Assembly: GCA_023386765.1 (NCBI GenBank)
Contig: JAEWJD010000303.1
Span: 1 to 25,987 of the forward strand
DNA from: Pseudomonadota bacterium
GTDB lineage: Bacteria > Pseudomonadota > Gammaproteobacteria > Burkholderiales > Burkholderiaceae_B
Reading direction: 5' to 3'
DNA length: 25,987 bases
Each line of letters begins with the position of its first letter. Position 1 is the first letter of the stretch. This document shows positions 15,853-22,711 of the stretch, piece after piece. A model generated the notes under the pieces. It was not told the origin of the DNA, ran no database searches, and was given only the letters and a program-made list of their open reading frames with translations. The translations under genes were made by a program, and so were the position numbers.

Positions 15853-18060
15853 ATGAAAGCCATTATGTTTCCCAGCGCCGTACTCGCGCTGATCGCGCCA
15901 TCCATCCTCCTTGGCGCCCCCGGCGCGCTCCAGGCCCCTGCGGCCGATCCGGTCGCGGCCACCGTCACCACCCTGCCCGCCGTGAAGGTCCGCTCATCGG
16001 CGCCAATCGTCAACGGCCCGGTCGACTTCGATGCCACGGCCGGCACCGCCAGCCGCCTGGGCCTGAGCATCCGGGAGACACCGGCCGCCGTGACGATCAT
16101 CGATCACGCCACGCTGCAGCAACGCGGCGCGCAGGACACGCAGGAGATGCTGCGCGGCGTACCTGGCGTGGTAGCCGCCTCGCCACCCGGCGCGGTCAGC
16201 GTCAGTTATCGCGGCTTTACCGCCGGACAATTGGCGGTGCTCTACAACGGCATCAATCTGCAGGAAGCGGGCCAGGCCACCCGGCCCGTGGACAGCTGGA
16301 TCTACGACCGCGTCGAGGCGATGGGCGGACCCTCCGGCTTTCTCTACGGCGCGGGAGCCGTCGGCGGTGCCATCAACTACCTGACCAAGGCCGCGCAACG
16401 CGATGACTTCCAGGAAGCCGAGATCCGTGTCGGCGCCTACGGCCTGCGCTCGGTCGGCCTGGGCCTGAACCGGCAACTGAGCGGCGGCAACGGCGAGCCG
16501 GCCCATTATGTGCGCATCGATGCCCTGCACCGCAGCAGCAGCGGCTGGGTGGAACGCAACCGCTCGCATGCCAGTCAGGTGGCGTTCTCGCTGCTCTCGG
16601 ATCTCACCCCACGGCTCTCGCATACGCTGGCCTACGAGTACCAGAGCGAAACCGAACACAGCCCCTACTTCGGCACGCCGGTGCTGAACCCCTTGCGCGG
16701 CGAACTGAAGGTCGCGCCCGGCACCCGCTTCAAAAACTACAACAGCCACGACGCCCGCTATGAACAGCAAGTGCAATGGCTGCGCTCGGTTGTCGACTAT
16801 CGCGCCTCCGACACCTGGCAGTGGCGCAACACGGCCTACCTCTACGACACACGACGCGATTTCCGCAACGTCGAGAACTACAGCTATACGCCGGACAACC
16901 GCAGCATCCTGCGCAGCGGGCCCTATCTGCAGCGCCATGACCACAAGCTCTACGGCAACCGGCTGGAGGCCACGCACCAGGGCTGGCTGGGCGAGCGGCG
17001 CAGCGAGTGGGCCTTCGGCCTGGATACGAGCATCGGGTATCGCAGCAACTATCCGAGCAGCGTGGCCTACAGCACGATCGTGGATCCCTATGATTTCGAG
17101 GTCGAAGACTTCTTCGACATCCCGGACCTGCAGAATGCCTTGCACAAGGATCGACGTACCCGCCTGCGCACCATCGCCGTCTCGCTGGAAAACCGCAGCG
17201 AGATCACCGACAACCTGGCACTGGTCACCGCCCTGCGTCATGAGCGCCTGAAGCTCGATCTCAAGAACTACCGCCAGCCCACGCCCACCAATCCGCCGCA
17301 CTTCGGCCGCAAGTACTCCGCCACGACCGGCCGGATAGGCCTGGTCTGGGACCCCGCGCCGGGTGTCAACCTCTATGCCCAATACGCCACCTCGGCCGAT
17401 GCTCCGGCCGGCAGCCTGACCACCACCTCCTATGCCAACCTGAACGCCAATGCCAGGCTCAGCACGGGCAGGCAGTTCGAGGTCGGCAGCCGGTTCGATT
17501 TCTGGGATGAACGCCTGACGCTGGGCCTGGCCGCCTACGAGATACGCCGCAAGAACGTCGCCACGCCCGATCCCAGGGATCCGCGCGCCACGGTGCAGGC
17601 GGGCGAACAATCTTCGCGCGGACTGGAACTGTCCCTGGGGCTGATGCCCACGAGCGTCTTGCGGCTGCAAGGCAACCTGGCCTATGTCGACGCCCGTTAT
17701 GACCGGTTTTCGCAGAACGTGGCAGGCACGGCCATATCCCTGGCCGGCAACGTGCCGGCCAATGTGCCCAGATGGGTCGCCAACCTCTGGCTCGACTATG
17801 ACCTCCATCCGCAATGGACGGCCAGCGCCGGGCTGCGCCACGTGGGCAAGGGCTATGGCAATGCCGCCAACAGCTATCGGGTACCGGCTTATACCTTGCT
17901 GGATCTGGCCCTGGCCTATCGCCTTGACTCGCGCATCACGATTACCGGGCGGGTACGCAACGTGACTGACGAAAAGTACGCCGTCAACACCAACAGCATC
18001 TCCTACTACTACGCCGGTGCGCCGCGCACCTATGAACTGGCGCTGCGGGCGTCCTTCTGA
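15853..18060 (+). CDS. bfrG: TonB-dependent outer-membrane receptor, BfrG-like
   Basis: 735 residues. A signal peptide (about 1-28) precedes LPAVKV, a possible TonB box near 41-46. The plug domain contains SIRETPAAVTIIDHATLQQRGAQ, VSYRGF and GPSGFLYGAGAVGGAINYLTK, the usual siderophore-receptor plug block. A 22-strand barrel ends in RVRNVTDEKYAVNT and a terminal Phe. There is no N-terminal STN signalling domain. By family alone it would be called a siderophore receptor, but its place between CruR-like and PepSY genes matches the copper-regulated bfrG of B. pertussis, so copper (perhaps as a chelate) is the better guess for its cargo. The frame is open 50 codons upstream; the ATG at 15853 is chosen for the signal peptide although it lacks a ribosome site. 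Confidence 0.9.
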   Translation: MKAIMFPSAVLALIAPSILLGAPGALQAPAADPVAATVTTLPAVKVRSSAPIVNGPVDFDATAGTASRLGLSIRETPAAVTIIDHATLQQRGAQDTQEMLRGVPGVVAASPPGAVSVSYRGFTAGQLAVLYNGINLQEAGQATRPVDSWIYDRVEAMGGPSGFLYGAGAVGGAINYLTKAAQRDDFQEAEIRVGAYGLRSVGLGLNRQLSGGNGEPAHYVRIDALHRSSSGWVERNRSHASQVAFSLLSDLTPRLSHTLAYEYQSETEHSPYFGTPVLNPLRGELKVAPGTRFKNYNSHDARYEQQVQWLRSVVDYRASDTWQWRNTAYLYDTRRDFRNVENYSYTPDNRSILRSGPYLQRHDHKLYGNRLEATHQGWLGERRSEWAFGLDTSIGYRSNYPSSVAYSTIVDPYDFEVEDFFDIPDLQNALHKDRRTRLRTIAVSLENRSEITDNLALVTALRHERLKLDLKNYRQPTPTNPPHFGRKYSATTGRIGLVWDPAPGVNLYAQYATSADAPAGSLTTTSYANLNANARLSTGRQFEVGSRFDFWDERLTLGLAAYEIRRKNVATPDPRDPRATVQAGEQSSRGLELSLGLMPTSVLRLQGNLAYVDARYDRFSQNVAGTAISLAGNVPANVPRWVANLWLDYDLHPQWTASAGLRHVGKGYGNAANSYRVPAYTLLDLALAYRLDSRITITGRVRNVTDEKYAVNTNSISYYYAGAPRTYELALRASF

Positions 18061-18070
18061 GCGCAGGGCG

Positions 18071-19588
18071 ATGATGACACTGCGCAACCCCAGGCGACTG
18101 GTCTATCTCCTGCATCGCTGGAGCGGCGTGCTGGTGGCCGTGCCGATGGCGCTCTGGTTCCTGAGCGGCATCGTGATGCTGTTCGTGGGCTACCCCAAAC
18201 TCTATCCCTGGGAGCACCTGGCTAGGCTGGAGGCGCTACGCCCGGACAACTGCTGCATGCCACTCGACACTCTGCTCGCCGCCCAGCCCGGCGACGCCGG
18301 CGAAATCACCGGACTGCGCTTGATCTCGGTCGCCGGGCGGCCCCAGTATCAGGTCACGCGGGGAGCCGCCATCCAGGCCCTGGACGCGCAGACGGCCACC
18401 CTGGTCGATGGCAGCGATCCCGCCCTGGCTGTGGCTTCGGTGGCCCATTATCTGCCGGGTAGCGCGCCGACCCATGAAGGCCTGCTGCAAGCCGACCTCT
18501 GGACCCGCTCCGCCGCGCTCAACCCCCACCGGCCGCTGCACAGGGTCGCCGCCCACGATGATGCCGGCACCATCCTCTATGTGTCTTCCCGCACGGGCGA
18601 AGTGCTGCAACGGACCGACGCCTGGGGCCGGGGCTGGAACTACATCGGCGCCTGGCTGCACTGGCTCTATCTGTTTCGCGGCCCCAGCCCCGATCCCGTC
18701 TGGCACTGGGTGGTCGTGGCGCTGTCCGCCACGGCCACCCTCAGCACCCTTGCCGGCGTGCTGGTGGGTATCTGGCGCTGGCGTTTTTCCCGCCCCTATC
18801 GCTCGGGTTCACGCAGTCCCTACCCTGGCGGCGCGCTGCGCTGGCACCACCTGAGCGGCCTGCTTTTCTGCATCACGGCCGTGACCTGGATATTCAGCGG
18901 CCTGATGTCGATGAATCCATTGGGCGTATTGTCCGCCAGGGATAGACCGGATCACGCGGCCTACCAGGGACAGACGCTGGCCCGGGCCGGCTTCGCGCGT
19001 GAGGCGATCGACCTCATCCAGGCACAGCCGGCAGGCAGCGTGAAGGAAATCCGCTGGTCGGTGATCGGCGCACACCCCTATCTGACCGGGCGAGGCGCCA
19101 ACGAACCGCCCGTGCTGCTGTCGGCCGAAGCGTCCCGCGCGCCGCCGCAGGCCGGCATCGATCAGGCCGGCCTCCTGGCCGCGGCCAGCCAGCTCTACAG
19201 GGCCCCGATCCTGTCGATGCAACTCCTGCAGGCCCATGACGCTTACTACTATCCGCGGGCCCCGCAAGCGATGCGCGGCGCACGGGAGAAACCGCTGCCG
19301 GTCTGGCGCATCGAATTCGACGACCCCGGCAACACCTGGGTTCACATCGATCCCCGGACCGGCGACATAGAAAGCACCCTGGATCAACGCCAGCGCCTGG
19401 GCCGATGGCTGTTCGAACTTCTGCACAGCTGGGACCTGCCGATCATGCTGGCGGCAGCGGGCTGGCGTGAAGCCATCCTGATCGTGGTCAGCCTGGGCGG
19501 CCTGGCGCTCAGCGCGACGGGCGCCTGGATCGGCTACCGCCGCTTGCGACTCACGCTGGCTCCAGCGCCACCGCGCGGGAGGAGATGA
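18071..19588 (+). CDS. PepSY-associated membrane protein (PepSY_TM family)
   Basis: 505 residues, inner membrane. Four main membrane helices are seen near 18-40, 212-236, 260-282 and 474-494, with large periplasmic regions between. Family marks are RLVYLLHRWSGVLVAVPM with His15, the second WHHLSG histidine motif, and a final HSWDLP. Members often accompany TonB receptors and are thought to reduce metal chelates in the periplasm or help metal release. An unusual Cys61-Cys62 pair stands in the first periplasmic segment and could bind Cu(I). It starts 10 nt after the receptor stop; an adjacent second ATG at 18074 is an equal start candidate. It corresponds in position to BP2921 of the B. pertussis operon. 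Confidence 0.9.
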   Translation: MMTLRNPRRLVYLLHRWSGVLVAVPMALWFLSGIVMLFVGYPKLYPWEHLARLEALRPDNCCMPLDTLLAAQPGDAGEITGLRLISVAGRPQYQVTRGAAIQALDAQTATLVDGSDPALAVASVAHYLPGSAPTHEGLLQADLWTRSAALNPHRPLHRVAAHDDAGTILYVSSRTGEVLQRTDAWGRGWNYIGAWLHWLYLFRGPSPDPVWHWVVVALSATATLSTLAGVLVGIWRWRFSRPYRSGSRSPYPGGALRWHHLSGLLFCITAVTWIFSGLMSMNPLGVLSARDRPDHAAYQGQTLARAGFAREAIDLIQAQPAGSVKEIRWSVIGAHPYLTGRGANEPPVLLSAEASRAPPQAGIDQAGLLAAASQLYRAPILSMQLLQAHDAYYYPRAPQAMRGAREKPLPVWRIEFDDPGNTWVHIDPRTGDIESTLDQRQRLGRWLFELLHSWDLPIMLAAAGWREAILIVVSLGGLALSATGAWIGYRRLRLTLAPAPPRGRR

Positions 19589-19643
19589 CGTGGCCCGGAC
19601 TCGGCCCGGCCAGACACGGCGGGCCGGGCCTGGTGAGTGCAGC

Positions 19644-19649
19644 TATAAT
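19644..19649 (+). promoter_or_regulatory. TATAAT -10 box upstream of tRNA-Leu
   Basis: A perfect TATAAT in a GC-rich surround, 131 nt before the tRNA. No recognisable -35 stands 16-18 nt upstream. Confidence 0.5.
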
Positions 19650-19667
19650 GCGGCTCCACCTTTACGG

Positions 19668-19764
19668 TCAGCCTTTGCGGGCTCGCACCCGCCGATGCGT
19701 CTCCGGCTGATGGGTGGGCACGGCGGCAACGCGGCAACCCCAATGGGGCGCCATCGTTGCCACC
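19668..19764 (+). other. Structured segment between the -10 box and tRNA-Leu
   Basis: Two nested stem systems: TCAGCC/GGCTGA (19668-19673 with 19705-19710) around GCGGG/CCCGC (19677-19681 with 19688-19692); and GGCGGCAACG/CGTTGCCACC (19722-19731 with 19755-19764, one mismatch) around CCCC/GGGG (19738-19748). No ORF or known RNA family is recognised. It could be a precursor leader of the tRNA or a small RNA. Confidence 0.4.
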
Positions 19765-19780
19765 AGATGGCCTGCAAGCC

Positions 19781-19865
19781 GCACCCATGGCGAAATTGGT
19801 AGACGCAAGGGACTTAAAATCCCTCGCCGTAAGGCGTCCCGGTTCGATTCCGGGTGGGTGCACCA
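19781..19865 (+). tRNA. tRNA-Leu(TAA)
   Basis: An 85-nt class II tRNA. Acceptor GCACCCA (19781-19787) pairs with TGGGTGC (19855-19861), discriminator A, encoded CCA (19863-19865). Anticodon stem AGGGA/TCCCT with loop CTTAAAA gives anticodon TAA at 19815-19817, reading UUA. Variable arm CGCCGTAAGGCG and T-arm GGTTCGATTCC are clear. Confidence 0.98.
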
Positions 19866-19958
19866 CGCTGCAGGCTGCCAGCGGCGATGACGCCGCCTGG
19901 CATGACCCGGGCCAAGCCCTCTCCCGATGGGCGCCGGTGCCCGGCCCCCGATCTCCCC

Positions 19959-20573
19959 ATGACAAACGCCCTTTCTTCATCCACGCCCTCGCCTGCCGCG
20001 CCTTATGTCGTGCTGGATGCCTGTGTCCTGATGTCCGGCATCGTGCGCCGCCTGATGCTGCGCCTGGCCGAAGCCGGCCTCTACCAGCCGGTCTGGAGCG
20101 AGCGCATTGGCCTGGAGTGGCGACGCAACGCGGCCCGCCTGTGGAGCCTGCCGGCCGAGGTGATGCAGGCCCAATGGGATGAACTCAACGAACGCTTTCC
20201 CGGCGCCATGGAACATGACCTCGCTGCCTACGAAAGCGGGCTGCGCTACAGCGACCCCAAAGATTTCCATGTGATCGCGGCCGGGCTGGCGCGGCGTGCG
20301 CGCTGCGGCCTGCAGCACACCCCGGTGGTCCAGATTGCCACCTGGAACCTGAAGGATTTCAATCGCTCTGAATTACGTCGCCGGGGCCTGGACGCCTTCA
20401 ATCCGGACCTGCTGCTGGCGCGCTGGCATGCCGTGGCACCCCAGGCGCTACGCCGCGCCGCGGACCAGGTTCCCGAGGATTGGATCGCCCTGGGCCGTGA
20501 GGCCGAGCCGCTGGCCGCCACCTTGCAACGCGAACGCCTATACCGTTTGAAAAGCCTGCTGGCCACTCAGTGA
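19959..20573 (+). CDS. PIN-domain protein, putative RNase
   Basis: 204 residues. The PIN fold is marked by VVLDACVLMSG (Asp20), Glu53 in IGLEWRR, the DPKDFHVIAAG block (Asp99, Asp102) and IATWNLKDF (Asp133), all acidic residues expected to bind the catalytic Mg2+. Many such proteins are VapC-like ribonuclease toxins, but I see no antitoxin gene on either side: tRNA-Leu lies 93 nt upstream, and downstream is ilvA. At 204 residues it is longer than ordinary VapC, with an extra helical C-terminal region (about 145-204). No ribosome site precedes the ATG at 19959. Its last 7 nt overlap the converging ilvA gene. It could be a solitary toxin, an RNA-processing nuclease, or a partner of a distant antitoxin. 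Confidence 0.85.
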   Translation: MTNALSSSTPSPAAPYVVLDACVLMSGIVRRLMLRLAEAGLYQPVWSERIGLEWRRNAARLWSLPAEVMQAQWDELNERFPGAMEHDLAAYESGLRYSDPKDFHVIAAGLARRARCGLQHTPVVQIATWNLKDFNRSELRRRGLDAFNPDLLLARWHAVAPQALRRAADQVPEDWIALGREAEPLAATLQRERLYRLKSLLATQ

Positions 20574-21784
20574 TCGTGGTTGCTGGCCGCAAAACCTGCG
20601 CGGTTCAGCACCCCGATGACCTCCTCGATGTGATCGTGCCCGCGCGTCTGCAGCACGAAATCGACCTCGACATTACGTACCGGTAGCGCCGTGAAGGCAC
20701 GCTGGTGGTGCACCTCGGTGATGTTGGCATGAGCATCGGCGATCAGTTTGGTCGCCTGCGCCAGGGCGCCGGGCAGATCGCGCAGATCGACCCGGATGCG
20801 CGCCAGGCGGCCGGCACGCACCATGCCGCGCTCGATCAGATCACCCAGCATGAGGGGATCGATATTGCCGCCGGTCAGGACCAGGCCGATACGCTTGCCG
20901 TGATAGCGCTGTCCGCCACGCCCCTGCTCTTGCAGCAGAGCGGCCAGGCCGGCGGCTCCCGCCCCCTCGACCACGGTTTTCTCGATTTCCAGCAGCACCA
21001 CGATGGCATGCTCGATGTCAGCCTCGCTGACCAGCTCGATGCGATCCACCAGGCGGCGCACCACCGCTTCCGTGAGGATGCCCGGAGACTTGACCGCAAT
21101 GCCCTCGGCAATGGTGTAGGCGCCGCTTTCCCTCTCCTGGCCATGGATGGCGGCGTACATCGACGGGAAACGTTCGGTCTGCACGCCGATGATTTCGATG
21201 TCCGGTTTGATGGCCTTGGCCGCCGTGGCGATGCCGCTGATCAGACCGCCTCCGCCGATGGCGATCACCATGACATCCAGATCGGGCTGATCCTGCAGCA
21301 TTTCCAGGCCGATGGTGCCCTGCCCGGCGATCACCGCCTCATCGTCGTAAGGATGGATCATGGTCAGCCCGCGTGCCGCGGCCAACTCATAGCCCTTGGC
21401 CTTGGCATCATCGAAGGTGTCACCAGCCAGTACCACCTCGGCCCCGAAACGGCGCGTATTGGCGACTTTCACGGTGGGGGTGAAACGCGGCATCACGATC
21501 ACGGCTGGCACACCCATGCGCTGCGCATGATAGGCCACGCCCTGGGCATGGTTGCCGGCCGACACGGCGATCACGCCGGCCGCGCGTTCGGCCGGCGAGA
21601 GTGTCAGCATGCGATTGAGCGCGCCGCGCTCCTTGAAGGAGGCGGTGAACTGCAGGTTCTCGAACTTCAGCCAGACCTCGGCGCCGAGCATGTCAGACAG
21701 AGTGCGCGACAACGTGAAGGGAGTCTTGAGCACCTGTCCGCGCAGATTATCGCGGGCGGTCTGGATGGCGGCGAGATCGGTCAT
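20567..21784 (-). CDS. ilvA: Threonine ammonia-lyase (biodegradative-type, with ACT domain)
   Basis: 405 residues. This PLP enzyme deaminates L-threonine to 2-oxobutanoate. The Schiff-base lysine is Lys51 in SFKERGALN; SAGNHAQGVAYHA and the phosphate-binding IGGGGLISG follow in order. A single ACT-like regulatory region covers about 325-405 (IRVDLRDLPGALAQATKLIADAHANI). This short form with one ACT domain differs from the roughly 510-residue E. coli IlvA with two ACT domains, so the role may be biosynthetic or catabolic, and tdcB would be an alternative name. It lies 15 nt after the lipoprotein gene, likely one operon. No good ribosome site is seen. Its stop overlaps the end of the PIN gene. 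Confidence 0.92.
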   Translation of the reverse strand: MTDLAAIQTARDNLRGQVLKTPFTLSRTLSDMLGAEVWLKFENLQFTASFKERGALNRMLTLSPAERAAGVIAVSAGNHAQGVAYHAQRMGVPAVIVMPRFTPTVKVANTRRFGAEVVLAGDTFDDAKAKGYELAAARGLTMIHPYDDEAVIAGQGTIGLEMLQDQPDLDVMVIAIGGGGLISGIATAAKAIKPDIEIIGVQTERFPSMYAAIHGQERESGAYTIAEGIAVKSPGILTEAVVRRLVDRIELVSEADIEHAIVVLLEIEKTVVEGAGAAGLAALLQEQGRGGQRYHGKRIGLVLTGGNIDPLMLGDLIERGMVRAGRLARIRVDLRDLPGALAQATKLIADAHANITEVHHQRAFTALPVRNVEVDFVLQTRGHDHIEEVIGVLNRAGFAASNHDH

Positions 21785-21799
21785 GGGAGAGAACGGCGC

Positions 21800-22528
21800 T
21801 TAACGCACCGGCAGGAAATTGAAGAAAAGCAGGCCCTGGGCATAATTGATGCCGACCCGGCGCGAGTTCTCGCCCAGCAGGTTGGCGATCAGGTCCAGCC
21901 GACCGATGATAGCGCCGAACTCACGTTCGAAACTCAGATTGGTGGCCGTGGCCGACATCTCATTGGCCAACAACAGTGGCTCGCCCTGGGCATTGCGGCG
22001 CGATGACAGCAACCACGCTGCCGCCTCGACGTTGCGCGCGGCATTGAACACCCGTTGCCCATCCAGGACATCCGAGACATAGAAACGGGTTTTTCCATTG
22101 TGGGCCGCCAGCAGATTGTCGGCCAGGCCATAGATGAAGGCGGCCACCCTGTCACCGGCGTAGTTCGGATCCAGCGAGACCGCCAGCACCTGAACATCCT
22201 GCAGGCCCGCAAGCCCCGCAGGCGCGCGCCGTTCGGCGATCAACTGTTTGACGTGCGCCACCGCCTGCGTCTGGTCCGCAAAGCCCGATTTGCGCCATTC
22301 GCGGGGGTTACGGCGGTAGAGCTTGTCGAGCAGCGAATACAGGCTGGCGAGGTTGTCGCGCATGGACAGCGTGACCGTGCGATTGAAATCGGTCTGGCCG
22401 AACTGATCGGCCGACATGGGTTCGCTCTTGGGGCTTCCCTTGTCAGTGGGCGCGCCCGAGGGTGCCGTGCACCCGGCCAAGGCCGCTCCCGCCACCAGCA
22501 TTGCCGCCATCCGCCGCCATTGCGTCAT
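21800..22528 (-). CDS. Conserved hypothetical lipoprotein
   Basis: 242 residues. A lipoprotein signal peptide with lipobox LAGC (Cys20) is followed by a Ser/Pro/Lys-rich linker to about 40 and then a mostly helical domain containing LSMRDNLASLYSLLDKLYRRNPREWRKS and AAFIYGLADNLLAAH. It is probably anchored in the outer membrane facing the periplasm. I do not recognise a functional family. It has its own sigma70-like promoter and leads the transcript that continues into ilvA 15 nt later. The link to threonine metabolism may be only positional. Confidence 0.85.
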   Translation of the reverse strand: MTQWRRMAAMLVAGAALAGCTAPSGAPTDKGSPKSEPMSADQFGQTDFNRTVTLSMRDNLASLYSLLDKLYRRNPREWRKSGFADQTQAVAHVKQLIAERRAPAGLAGLQDVQVLAVSLDPNYAGDRVAAFIYGLADNLLAAHNGKTRFYVSDVLDGQRVFNAARNVEAAAWLLSSRRNAQGEPLLLANEMSATATNLSFEREFGAIIGRLDLIANLLGENSRRVGINYAQGLLFFNFLPVR

Positions 22529-22594
22529 GCCATACCCACCCTTGCCCAGGAAATATGCTCCGCGTGGATGGGACCCGCGCGGCAGAGTGGCAAA

Positions 22595-22622
22595 ACTTTA
22601 CCGGATCTGGATTTCATCGCAA
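22595..22622 (-). promoter_or_regulatory. Sigma70-type promoter of the lipoprotein-ilvA unit
   Basis: On the minus strand TTGCGA (22617-22622) and TAAAGT (22595-22600) are 16 nt apart, giving a leader of about 60 nt before the lipoprotein start. Confidence 0.55.
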
Positions 22623-22666
22623 GCGGGAAAATACCGCCCGCGATCTGGCCTGAGGACGTCCAAGGC

Positions 22667-22693
22667 AAAAAAAACGGCGCCCGAAGGCGCCGT
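22667..22693 (-). terminator. Rho-independent terminator of pnp
   Basis: On the minus strand ACGGCGCC-TTCG-GGCGCCGT, a perfect 8-bp stem capped by a stable UUCG tetraloop, followed by eight T residues (one shared with the stem). It lies 18 nt after the pnp stop. Confidence 0.96.
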
Positions 22694-22711
22694 CTTCATA
22701 CCGCGCGGCGA

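Noticed and set aside
15853..18060. Heme receptor identity for the TonB receptor
   Set aside because: I see no FRAP/NPNL heme-receptor signature, and the cruR/PepSY context argues for copper-linked uptake.
15994..18087. A 697-codon minus-strand open frame
   Set aside because: Antisense to the TonB receptor, which has clear plug and barrel motifs. The antisense product shows no family features.
20705..22006. A 433-codon plus-strand open frame
   Set aside because: Antisense to threonine ammonia-lyase and the lipoprotein; no recognisable domain.
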